Position numbers and translations under genes: made by a program. Shown in pieces: positions 47,913 through 60,756 of a stretch of 64,000 nt of DNA. The stretch is taken from the NCBI GenBank assembly GCA_008921705.1, contig VFFE01009189.1, positions 350,717 through 414,716 on the forward strand. The letters are read 5' to 3'. Every line of letters starts with the position of its first letter. Within the stretch, counting starts at the first letter, position 1. Under the pieces are notes generated by a model. The model made no database searches. It saw nothing but the letters and a program-made list of their open reading frames with translations, and was not told the DNA's origin. Source of the stretch: Burhinus oedicnemus (Eukaryota; Chordata; Aves; Charadriiformes; Burhinidae).

Positions 47913-50900
47913 TCCACTCAAGTGAGTTTTGGGGTGACAAAGTGTGTGCCACCAGAAGAAACTCAGCTTTACTAACTCACATTCCCTCACCTGAAGCTCA
48001 TTCATTTCTTTAAAAGCACAATCCAGTTCCCTCTTGACTTTTCACCGGGTACTGATCCTCTTCAACTCACTGACTTCCTCAGTGAGCCCGACTTGCAAAG
48101 TACTTGCGACTGCAGAAAACCTTGGCATTTCTGTACTGCACTGAATGAGGAAAACTGCTGGTTCCATCATAATTGTGGGCAGCAAAAGCTATGTGTTTAC
48201 CTTCAAGGAGAACAGAACCCAGAACCTGAGAGCAATCAAAAACTAGCCCCTTTCTGAACAGACAAGAATTTCCATTTTACCAGGTGTGTAGAAGGACATG
48301 TTTCATGTCCTTCAAACTTACTGGTTTCAGAGCCAAAACGGCATCCATGTAGTTCTGAACACAACAAAGGTTTAAAAAAACTACCAACACCAACAAATAA
48401 ATCTCCGAGAAAAAGAAATCCCGAATCTCTACAGGAGGCATTTACTGTCTGTTTCATGGGGCTGCTTAGAATTTTTCACATTGCTTTTGTGATGCAATAT
48501 GCTAAACTAGCTGTTCAATCTAGCTATATTTTTTTTTCAGCCTGTGTCTTCACAAATAACATGAAGTATAACAGATTCCTGGGACCTTCACAGGAGATCA
48601 TTTAAGGAGCCTGCTGTTTTGTCAGAAGCTGGAATTAAGTGCTTACAAGTTAGTGGAATTATTCTCTGGCCCTAAGACAATTCTTTCTCACTTTGGCACT
48701 ATCTCTATGAAGATCAGGGCCAGCAAGAAGGAAACAGGAAATCGCTGGGTCTGCAAGATAGAAACTTCAGGAAAGATTGAGAGCACGTAAACTCTTGCTG
48801 AACCAAGGCAGTGTGTCCCTCTTCCCCCTATGACATGGACTCGGCAGCAGTTTCCCCTCATGAATGCAAGCTTAGCAAAGCAAAGGAAAGGAAAAAAAAA
48901 AAAAAGGAAAAACAAAGGACAGACGCTTCAGCTCGCTGCACCACCCGATCACTTCCTCCCTGATAGGCCAACAGACTGACCCAGTTGGCAGGCGTGCAAC
49001 TGTGAGACCTGCACAACATCTGGCTCACTATGGAGGGTCAAGAGGTGACACATGCTAAAGATGGCCTGACCAGGAATAATTTTTGTTTGCTTCATTTAAC
49101 TTTGAGATGGGAAGAAAGATGGGCAGAGACACACAGCTTACGGGCTGTTAGTGAGGAAATAACAATTACTGCTTGCAAGCACTAGAGTTTTCAGAGAAAG
49201 GTGGGCAACATGGGCTATGGAAGAGTGCAAAGGTACATGGACAAACCTGTTTGAAACTGGGCTTTGAGACAAGGCATACTTTCCCATTGCCATGAAAGAT
49301 GTCAGCTTTCGCTTTGGGGTGATGTGATAAGTGTCTGCAAAAGACCTGCAAGGGCCTTTAGAAAACATTCCCCACCTGATGAGGGGAGACGCGAATGGCA
49401 AAACACAAGGCAGTGACAGGCCAGAAGGTCCCAAGACAAAAAATGTGTGTGTGGTGGGGAGAGGCAGCAGAAAAAGAAAAGAAAGGAGGTACAGATGAAA
49501 TACGTGTAGATGGAACGAGTGCAGGAAAAACAGGTCCAAGCCCAGGAATGCTAAACTGACAGCCAGACAGGGAAGTGCCTTTACTATTGGGGGACCCTCA
49601 AACAGCCTTGAAAATGCCAGGAATGGGTGGGAGGCTCTGAAAACTCATAGGCCTCATATTAATGCAGACAGCGGATAAGGAGCTGAATGCAGCTACCACA
49701 GTATAATGAACTTTATCCAATGTGGAGTCCTTTGCTGTGCTGGAGAACATGCCACCATGTGGAAAAGCCTGTGTGGCCAAATCAACTGTAGGAAAAGATT
49801 CCTGGCTCACCTTGCCTCAGAGGCTGCACCCTGCTCTTTTTCATGCTTGGTGTGCAGCAAAGTAAGTAAATAACTCATTGGGCCTGAAATATGTAATGGG
49901 GGCAGAGCCCATGCAAAACAACACATAAACATTTTGTAAGATGCACTCCATCACGGGGGACCTTACTCCCGTGTATCTCACAAATACTCCACAGAGCTCT
50001 GAAAGGTCTCTTCAGGCTTCTGGGGAAGGACCATCAGTGCTTGCAGAGCAGGCCCTTGAAACTGTAAAGGAGAATTAAAAGAGGAGGTGAAGCTTCATGA
50101 AGCCAGAGCTGCCCAGAGAGTCCAGTTCCTCCTCCAGTGCACAGCTAGGTGAGACAATGCATCAAGAAGAGAAATCAGCTGTTGGACAGGTGAAAAGCCA
50201 TCTTCTTCTGCATGCCAGGGTACAGATAAAAAACCCAGAAGAACTGATTGCACCAAACCACTGGGCAGGTCAGGTTTTCGCTTTGGTGTCATAACCCTGC
50301 CAAATCAATGAGAAAGGAGCTATTGCACCATCTGCAGTTGCATTATAGCCTGGAGAGGTGACTGATGGGACCTCGATGGAACACTCATTTCTGGAAGGAG
50401 GACTGGACTTGAGCTAGTAAAGTGGAGAACTTGGGCTTTTTTCTCAAGTCTCAAACCCCTTGATTCTACAAGGCAGTGTGGGGAGCACCCTAACACAAAC
50501 AGCATTGTTTCTGCATAGAGCTAACAACCATACTCAACAGTTTTAATTCAAAAAGACTTTCAATCTAAAAAAGGGAGAAAAAAGAGCCTTGACAACTGAA
50601 AGGACAAACACACAAAGACTCTGAAGATTATGAAGACAGATCGCTGTCCTTCAAGGAACTGTCCAGAGAGAAATCCTTACACTATCCTAGAGCCCTGCCA
50701 GCTGCCCAAATCCAACTGCAGGTTTGGCATGGCAGTAAGCTCCCTGAAGCGGCAAGTACAGCTGTGCTTACATTGCTTTCCCTGCCTAGGGATGCAAAAT
50801 CTGGGTTTTTTCCCTTCTCCAGTCCATGTCTGATGCTTTCTGTGAGGGCTCATCATGTGGTTAACCAGTGCTGTAACCCCCATTCAATTATTAAAATAAA

Positions 50901-53900
50901 TAATAATATAAGATCTAACTCTGATGAGCTGCAGTTAGTCTCAGCTCTGGCAGCAGGGCTGTATTACTGCTCCTGAACATTACTGTGGCAGAGGAGTGCA
51001 TTATAGGTTCCACCTGGTACCATCAATTTTGCCTTGATGGGTATGTAGTGATACTGACATAACAATTTCCTTATCACATTAAATATTTAAATACTTCCAT
51101 TCTATTATAACATAGTCAGTCAAAATCTGTTCTTCCTCCTCTTTCCTCTGAAGGATTTTTCTTATTAATTCCAAGTATCTAATTATATGTCTGCACATAA
51201 GTGCAAAATCTCTTCACTTCTTTAGTACTATCTGCTCACAGAGATGCAGGGATAATAGACTATTCAGCAGCTTATGAAAGGAAGCATGCAAGCTTTCTGT
51301 TACAAATGATATTTCATATAAACTCAACATGATAATCCTTGTTCGGAACCCTGCTTCGGGAAAGCACTTCAGCAAGAACATACTTAAAACTGAGCACAGA
51401 AGCCCACACAAATTCAAGATAGCACACAAGTACCTGCTTAATTTATAGTCAAATTCACTTCTATGTTTTTTCTTGGTGTCTTTAAAAGGTTTTTCTGAAG
51501 TAGAATGGATTTCAGCACGGTGCCTTGAGCGTTTAGCCTTGTTGAAAGCAAAGCTTGCCCATTGAAATACCCCACATAAAGTAAGTTTGCAAGAGGAAGC
51601 TGTGTCTGCAGCCTTTCCTTGAATAATTTTCAATATGCAGTCCAGGATTCCTAGGCATTCATTAATCTGTCTCCTATTGCATACTTTGCAGTGAAAAACA
51701 TTTACTAGTTTACTAATTCCACAATGAAACAAGCTTTCGTTGATTTTGAAGCACATCTTCCACGTCATTAAGGGCGTGTCCCCTCCCCCCACCCCCATCC
51801 CTGAAGCGCATAAGACTATCTGTTCCTTTCCCAGTGGCCTTCTGCTTCATGGGGGTGGCCATGAGAAGAAGCCACTGGAAACTTGAGGCCTGAAAGGGAT
51901 GTGCTGGCCTTGAGGCAATTACAGCTCAATCTCTTTAACCAGCCTGAGGTCCCTGTGTGGTGAGGAACAGCAGAGTAGCAGAGATTGGCTCTTCCCATGT
52001 GATGGTAGCTCTTCTGACACCCTTTGAAACACAGACTAGTACAGAAATATACCTCCGTTTCTGAGTCAAAGAACGGCAAAGGCAGCTTCTCTCAGAAAAC
52101 ACAAAGGATAGATCACAGGTTGCCAAGTTATCTCCTTGATATCTATGATAAGAAAACATTCCAAGAAATAATACCCAATAAGAGTGGCAGGTATGGGAGA
52201 TAAGTAAAGTACAAGAATGCTTATCGAAGACAGCTTCCTTCCTAATGCACTGAAGCTTGAATGTATTTGTCAGTTTACTTTGATACTTGTATTCCAGCAC
52301 AGATTTCCAAGGCCTTGGATTTATTTATTTTTTTTAAGGTACGTTACAATTCAAAACAACTTTTGAGATACAATGGGTAGGAAAGAAGAGAGACTTATTC
52401 TCTTGCTGTTAAAGCTAATTCCTTACATTTGAAATGGACTGTTCCCCTTGGAAAAAGGTATAAGAAACTGTTAGAGCTGCTGGGTCTCTTATGGAGGCTC
52501 TGGTAGAAGATCCAGCCTCCTGGCCTGTTTTGGAGTTGCTCACTGAGACCAAGGAGAAAAATCTTCTCCGGGTGGGTACACAAGGAAATTTCCACTCTGC
52601 TATCCACCAGCGCAGCCATGTGACCCATCTTTTCTGAAAAACACAGTTACCACTTCCCTGCTTGGAATTTCTGTCTCCAGAGGAGAGTGGTGGAAAGAGA
52701 CATTTATTAGGTGCTTTGTTTGTAGCAAGATCATTTGGACTCTGTGAGCAGGGTCCTTTCATAGCAAACTGTCAAAGCACTTGAAATTCCTATCAAAGAA
52801 AGTGCTTTGTGCAGTGAGGGAGATTTTTCACATTTCCCTCCCTGATTTCCAGCCTGGAGGTATGAAACTGTCATTGTTTATAGTTCTGTTTGAAAACAAG
52901 TATGTATGAAATGGTACCAATGGAAAACATACTCCTGTCACTAAAAAGGCAAGCAAGATGGCCTAGAAAACATGACTAGTGGGACAAAACAGAAAGATGT
53001 CAGGTTGCCTAGCCTGAAAGAAGTTTTTTTCAAACTATGGGCTCAAATCCTTCAGTGACTGACTCCAACAGGCTTCAAAGGATAGCGTGACGTGTCGGGA
53101 GCAGCTGCGTTAGCAGGCACCAGCTCAGTGTACCCCCAGTGAAACCTGCCTGTGGTTACTGCTGCCCCTGCCCAGGATCCCTGTGAACTGCTGTGGATGG
53201 CAGCCACGAGTGTGCAGAGGAGCAAGTGCTTACACTCAGAGCCAGTCCTGTGGGCCTGCTCTCCCTCCTCTGCCCTCACTCCTGTGACTTCTGCCACCAT
53301 CTGCATTAAAAGGCGTGAAGTACTTCACCTTGGGCTCACTGGTAAACCTCTGTGGCAAAACTTCAGGTTACTGCAGAGGTAATGGGATGCTGTCCTTAAT
53401 TAATATCTGCTATCAACTCGGTTTTCTAAAAATGAACAGTAGTATATTTGTTGCAATAGAAGGACTACCTTCCATCTATCAATGGTACTGTGTGTTCTGG
53501 CATTTTGTTTTATTTACCTGCTAACCTTATTTTATTCAGCTGTTATTTCTTCAGTGAAGTTATATTTTAATGTGCTGATACAGTAACTGTCATTTAATCA
53601 GTACCTGTTCTCAAGAAACATCAGAGAGGACTATGCAATAAACATGTCACCATTCCAGAAAGTTTTTAAATGTTTATGAAAAGGTTGGGGTTTTTTTCAC
53701 TTTAAGAGAAGTACACTAAAACAAGCATACTGTTATTTTTCTAGCCTCTAAAAAAAGTCTGGTAAGAAAAAATACAACCGTGTAGAAAAATAAAATGTGT
53801 TCATGTTGAGACTAAATGGCACATTTCCTCCAGCAGTTCTGCAGTCTGGTTATCAATCTGTCAAAAATCAGATTTATAATGAAATGCTAACAGATTCCAA

Positions 53901-56900
53901 GCAATTGCTGTGCTAATGGAGCCACTGTTGTACTCATGTATTTGTGCAGACACAGACCTGTAAAAGGGATGGATCGCAGGAATGAGAAAAGGGTTCAACA
54001 GCGTGAACAGAGCATGCCTCTTTGCAAGAGGCAGTCTCAGAGTGAAGGAGAACATGCAGTCCAGACAAACATCGTACTTTCAACAGAAAGTCAAGATTTT
54101 TGTCCAGCTAAGGGGAGGAGATGTGGCAACAGTGCATGCACAGTCACATGAGGGAAAACTTGTGACCAAAAAAAGAGCCCTTTTTACACATGGCAGCTGC
54201 CTTTTTAATGTAAACCATTTTTGCTAAGGCAGTGCTATCCTTGATCCTTGCTGTTCAGCTTATAAGGGGCTCTTTGCTGGTATATATTTTTTCTGTCACT
54301 GTAAGCAGAGCTGGGATGCTGTTGTGTACCAAGGTCAAGGACAACACTAGCCAGAAATGCAGAGTTCACAGGGGATGTAAAGGACAAGAAACAGAGGTAC
54401 ACAGAGATGGGGACACAAGAAAACATTAGGAAACTCTTCATGGTGACAGCCAAGATTTTTTGTAGGTTCTTCCACAACAGAGAATATTCCAAGTAACATG
54501 AATATTCGTGGCTTATGGAGAGCCCCTCCAAGCAGGGGGCAACATTTGAAGTGGCTGTTTGAACAACTGTTTTATGGAAAGCAGCACCCAATTGCTGACT
54601 AGAGGTAGGCGGGAGGGGATAAGCTGTATGGGGGCTGGCATGCAATGAGATAAGAAACCACTGGAGGGATGCAGAAGGCAAGCACTGGCGACACTGGAAA
54701 ATCCTGATGGGGTGGAGATCCTAGCTGCATGGGTAAAAGCAGAAAGGTGTGCTCTAGTGGTGTCATGCACAAGGAGCCAGCCCTCCAGACACAGAGAGCC
54801 AAGCTGGGCACCCACCAATCCTACACCTTTTTAACTTCTTCATTTCAAAACATTACGTGGGGTGAAAGGATCACCTTTCTCCTATAGATTGGGCCTAATC
54901 TTTTGGGTTCATTACAGAAAACTGTCAGTGCATGTGGTACCCTACCAATTACCTTCCAAGCACTCCATTTGCTCCAAATACTTTTGAGTCCCTTTGTATC
55001 AAAACGAAAGCACATTTTCATTAGTAAACCTTTTAGAGGGTTTGGCTTTCCATCTTCTTTCAGTCTACAAATGGAATCATTTTCTGCATCCCTTTTATGG
55101 TGCCATGGGGTGTACCTTCAAGTAAAAATCTGGGCTAAGGAGAACTCTGAGTGTCAAATATGACATTGCCCACTGCAAGTGACTGAGGAAACTGCCATCC
55201 ACCACCCCACAGGAGAGACCCCAGGAATTGCCCTCGTCATATTGTTCATCTGATAGCATTATTTCCTGGGTTTCAGCCAGTAATTTAACAAAGTCCAAAA
55301 GACAACCCAAAGGCTGGAAGAGAATTGTACACTCGAGCCCAGCAAAGCTAGGTGTGTTTTCCACCAAAACCAGAATATGTTTCACATGCCACAATTGTTG
55401 GGCATATTTATAAATCTTTTCCATGCTTGTTCTGGGCTTAGGAACAAAGAGAAATTGAAGGTCTCCAGGACAGGACAGCAATTTGTTACAAACCCAGGAG
55501 GCTACCAAGTGCTCAGGGCCTACGTTTTAGGCAAACACTTGACAGTGACAGTGACGGAGATCTGCTGAAGCTATGGAAGATGTAGGCCTAGCATTTATTT
55601 ATTTAAAAGTATTGCCTTGTAGTATGAGCTAAAACAAGATCGATATGTGAGACATTTAAAAATCCCAAATCAAGCCTTCAAAATCCTGAGATTAGTTTAG
55701 AAGGAGAACAGCAGGATATAAAAAAATCACTCACTCAGCATTTGTATTGTTTTGTTGCTTTTCAGCCTTTGAGTCTATTGTGTGTTGCAACCCAAAAAGT
55801 TAGGCTTTCCCTTTTTCTTTTCAAGTGAAAGCTAAAATGTAGCTTGGAAGAAACCAAATGCTGCAGGGATCCTGCGTACTTTGTGTGCTGTTAGCACTGC
55901 AACAGCATTTTACCATAGCCCGAGAAACAATGCAATCCACTGCAAAACTGCCTCTAAATACTGCTTTCAAATGATCCTTGGCTGCTGTACCTGGAGTCAA
56001 ATGCAAGGAGAAAATTACCACTCTGGGAGGTGATGAAGCTTTTAGTAATGACCAATTTTTTTGACTCTTAGGAATATTGAGACAAGGTTGAGCCTTTTCA
56101 CAGGACAAAAGTGGTCACTGGCTGATTTTCTCCAGGGTTGAGGAGCGTGTGGGGGACAGGACTTGGATGCCAGCCTGGTGCACGTGGCAGCCTCGTGGCT
56201 GTGCCCAAACAGCGTTGCATCTCTGTGCTGCCAGAGCCAATGCTGTTGGCATGAGGCTGCACCCGAAAGCTGCGGGGACTTCTTGGGAGGAGTGGTGTCT
56301 CCACGCTTTCTGCTGTCAGCCCTCCTCTGCAGCCTCCCTTGCCAATTTGCACCTCCAGAAACCCAGTAAGGTTCCTGGCACAAAAATGCTGGGGAATATA
56401 AAGAACAGCAATCCTAGCCTAAACCCATCCTGCCTTTCACAGGATACATTCCCTTGCTGGAAAATACTTCAAGGTCCATGAAGAGAGGACCAAGTTTGAG
56501 TATCTCAGGCAAAACAGAATGATTTTTTCTTTCTTCGGGGTATTCTCAGTCAAGCAAAGCTGCGTTCCTGTCTTTTTTCTACTTTCCTGTTGAATCAGAG
56601 ACCTATGTCAGCTACCTGCCTTATTTAACCTTGGTCAGCAGGACACAAAACCTAAGTGAGAGATAGTGCTGTGGCGGATTCTGTTGTCTTCCTCCAATTA
56701 CCCAATGGCTTGCTTCATTCCACCAAAGCTATGTATTTTGTTACCAGTAGCAGCAGTATCATGGCAGCAATGAAAGTCTTGTGTTGGTAGTACACCAGTG
56801 GTGAGCTAAGTTACAGTGCCTGTGCAATCTTTTACTCTCCCAGTACTGTAGAGATGACCCCTGGGTGCCATTGATTTCCATGGCCTTTATGAAACTCACT

Positions 56901-57725
56901 GAGTGGGATGAAATTGGATTTTACTGTGCAAGGAGTCTGCGTTGACACAAAAGGGTAAACAGGCCAGGAGGATTTATCTGCCAGACTCACTTACGACTTG
57001 ACTGAAATGAGAAAGTGATCCCAGTGAGAGAGAGAGAGTGGGTCCTTCTCCTCTCTGACATTTTTGCACAATTTATCTGCTTTTATTTACATGCACCAAC
57101 GAAGAGTATTCCTTTGAGCAGTTTTCTTTAATGCTTTTAAGGCTAAGAGCAGCTATTTGAATTAAATAGTTTGAGACACTGCCTGCATGAAAATGAGTGA
57201 ATTTGAGCATCTAGGTAAAAATTTTCCTTTTTAGCTAGGGATGAAAACAAAGACTAGCTTAAAACATTCACATGTAGGGAAAGATAAAAGTCTAAATGAG
57301 TGGATGATAGCTCTGACTAAAGAGTTGACTAATGGAAAAATGACTTAATGGATAATAATATCAAACTAAGTATAATACAAAATACGTTTGCTTAACTTCG
57401 AGGAGTAAGTCTTTTTTTACTTGTTTTGATCTGTTAGTTTTGTGCAGCCTTTCAGAAATTTTCTGTGGAATAGGATCTTTCTTTCATTACTCATGCTGAT
57501 CAGAAGAAATTTGGATATCAAAGAGATATCCATTAATAGATGATGCTAGAAAAAATAAAATTAAAAAATCTTTCAGCCATTTTGCAAAGCTAGAAACAAG
57601 TTCAAGCAGCACAATGAACATATTAAACAATTCTGTGCTTCCAAACACGAGGAACGTTTTTCACTTCCTAAGTTTTATTTCCTAGCTAGTAATCGAAACT
57701 AGAGAAAAAATAAGTCAGTAGATAA

Positions 57726-57761
57726 CAGTTAAGAAGAATGAGACAGCAGTTAAGAAGAATG
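57726..57761. repeat. Short tandem duplication
   Basis: CAGTTAAGAAGAATG occurs at 57,726-57,740 and again at 57,747-57,761, a 21-nt step. Confidence 0.9.
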
Positions 57762-60729
57762 TTTAATATTTTTAAAAGGATTTGGAAGTAAACAAATTGG
57801 AAAAAGAGGTGGAGCAACATTTAGAATATATTTCTCTACTTCCTTGGAAAAGAATTGGAAGCCTGACAGTCATAGTTTTCCCTGCAAGAAAACAATCACT
57901 GTCTTGATTTCATTTATTATTTTGTTCTAAATTGTGATGAAATACACTACAAGAAAAATGGTAAAAAAAAAAAATAAATATTTGAACTCAGTAATTATCA
58001 AAATCTTTTAGGTATATTGTCAACACATACAGCTCTTGTCTGGTGCATATCCCATGTATGTCTATCAGACTGGTGCAGTATATGCTGTTTGTGTCATGGA
58101 TACCCATTAGGGGAGCAGAAAATTACCTATGTCTGAAAAGTAATGATACTGATTTTTCAGGAAATTCTACCAAAAATCCTTTATTTTTTACTCATTGAGT
58201 GCTCAGTAGTTGGGATAGCCACAAAGTGATTCCTCTAAAATAAAAGATACAAGCATTTTGCTATAGCACACTGCTGGTTTTGGCTGGACGAGCTCGAGAA
58301 CTCTTGAGCTGGCCCTGCTTTTCAGACAGGCTGGGCTCATCCTGCCTTGAAGCTGTCTTGAATTAGTGAGTCCAAAAATGGAAGTACCCAAAACATCAGC
58401 AGTCTCTTTCTAAAATCTGAGTTTAAATCCAACAGTATGAACTCCTCGTGGAATTACCTGGGTCTGTCTTCTTGTAACTGAGATCAGTGTTTGGCCCAAA
58501 GACGACAGCAGACATATTTTACAAATGAGTGAGAACAGGATGACATTCATTGCCTCCCATCTTTCACACATATTCTGTGTGATCTGGTGGAGTGTGTCCC
58601 ATTGGAAAAATAAATTGAAGAAGTTATCACTATGAGATAAAATGGGAAAAAGCAAATTTCAGGGATTTCACCTTTGACCTTATTATAGCCTGAAATTGGC
58701 CAACTGCACTCTGTTTCCAGAGGCTGAAAAAGAATTACGGCTGCCTACAATGATACTTCTCCTGACTCTGTGCACAGCTGGAGTCCAAGCCTGGCTCTCA
58801 CTTTTGTAGCAGTGGACATAGAGAGCACAACATTTACCCCTTTTTGTTTTCAGATCCTTTCACCCTCCCCTCTGACAGTTTATTTTAGGCTGTGCCAGAC
58901 CAGCAGCCCAGTCTGTCTGTCTGAGTCTTTGTTGCTTGTCACATTTCTTTCCTCTAGTCCTCCCCGCAGCCCTCCTGCTTCACCAGTTGAAGCCGTTTCA
59001 GTTTCTTCTCCCAACTGCACTTACATGCCCTTACAGCACTGGCCCTGCAAGATGTAAGGACAGCAGGGATATTTTGGGGCTCTAGAAGCACCAGACCTTG
59101 ACAAGTGCTGCCCTGCTGTCCTGTGGGCGAGTGAGGGCATGCAGCAGCAGGTAACGTGCTGGGCTGGCAAAGATGCAACTTTCCTGCGACCAGCTTGAAC
59201 AGGGCTGTCCTCTTTCCTTACCACCAGGTATAAGTTTGTCTGCAGGGCAGGAGAAGCGGGTAATCCGGTCAAGTAAGAGAGGCTGGGGGGGTTCTTGTGT
59301 GGGAGCAGGCTCGACACAGTAACCAGACCCATCAGTAATTGCATCCACTGCATGTTCTGGTGTGCCTGGCTCCTCTCCGAGACTGACTGCTCTCTGGAGA
59401 CAGGTCTGGTTATATCTTGATACAGAACATGCCCTTGGTGTTAAATAAAGGGTCACAAAGAAAAGCCTCAGCTCAGCTACTTAGTCTGACAAAAAAGGCC
59501 TTTTAAAGCGTTTTTGAAGTGGTCCATTTTGCTAGTACTTCAGCAGCCTATTTACTATATAGAGCTTATTGCTTTGGATTTGAAGTTGGAGATTCAGCTT
59601 TTCTGTGGGTTACTTTTCGCTAGCCCTTACCTAGGCCTTTCTGGATTTTTTAGTAGAGAGTGACTTAGGAGCGAGTGACAGGCACATGATGAGAGGATAT
59701 TACCAAGCAATACAGGGCACCAAAAGCAAGGCAATTATCTGAGCTAATTCCAGCCAATGAAGCGAGGAAGCTGAAGAAAGAACCCCCCTTCCTTAGTCTA
59801 TAAATAATAAAGTTAATTAACCTTTGGGCTTCAACTTTACGCAAAACCTTGCCTAGACAGCCTGCTTAAAGCACTACGTTGCTGCAACATGCGTGTATGT
59901 CATTGCCAAAGTGTACAAGGCATGTCCACTGGGAGACAGAGGGCCTGAGTCTCAGTTTCACAGACTTTCAAATGCCTTGAAAAGCCCTGCCTGGAGTCAT
60001 GCTTTGGCGAGCAGCTCTGGAGGAGCTCAGGGCACCTGATCCTGCTGTATTCAGTGCCCGGTTATGGTCAGCAGAGCTGCGAGAGCATCCTCTGACTGTG
60101 CAGTAATGCCAGCCCTGCTCACCAAGGACAGAAACTTTCTGGACATGCCAATGCTTCCTGTCCCTCCTGCAAAAACCCACACAGCTCAGTGCTGCGTTTT
60201 GTGCTCTGCTCCAGCAATGCTCCAAGCTGCCTGTGGAGCCGATTTAACTGCCTGACCAAATGATGTGTTGGTTCAGCCATGCTTTCACACATTGCAGCCT
60301 AATAATACTGCTTCAGTCCTCCCATTTATGATACATATAATTTTTTGAGGCGATCATATCTTTTCTTTTGCAAAATTCTTTCCAACATACAATAAAAGTA
60401 ATACTTAGAGAAAACAAGCGTGGATGCAGATCGTGATTATCAGCCATGATAATTATATAGTGATCTCAGAGAAGGTGGGATTTCAAAGACTTAAGTCAAA
60501 AGAATCAAGTGAAATTTTGGAGTTGGTGGCATGTTTCTGGCAATGGTCTGTTGCAGGAGGAAGAGAGTCCAAGGTAAATTATATACTTCAAGAGGTTATT
60601 TGCTCATAGAATTATATAAAAGATATTTATTCATGTAACAAAGAAGGAATAAGTAGAAGATAAATCTCTGGCCATTTACAGCATGTCCATAATTCTAGTT
60701 TTTTACTTCCTAAGGAGCATGTTCAGCCA

Positions 60730-60756
60730 TTAATCTTACAACGTTAATCTTACAAC
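60730..60756. repeat. Short tandem duplication
   Basis: TTAATCTTACAAC occurs at 60,730-60,742 and again at 60,744-60,756, a 14-nt step. Confidence 0.9.

Noticed and set aside
54235..54681. 148-codon minus-strand frame
   Set aside because: It has no recognisable similarity; composition and length fit a chance frame in intron sequence.
59021..59456. 110- and 124-codon overlapping minus-strand frames
   Set aside because: Two overlapping frames in a locally G+C-rich stretch, with no neuregulin or other similarity.
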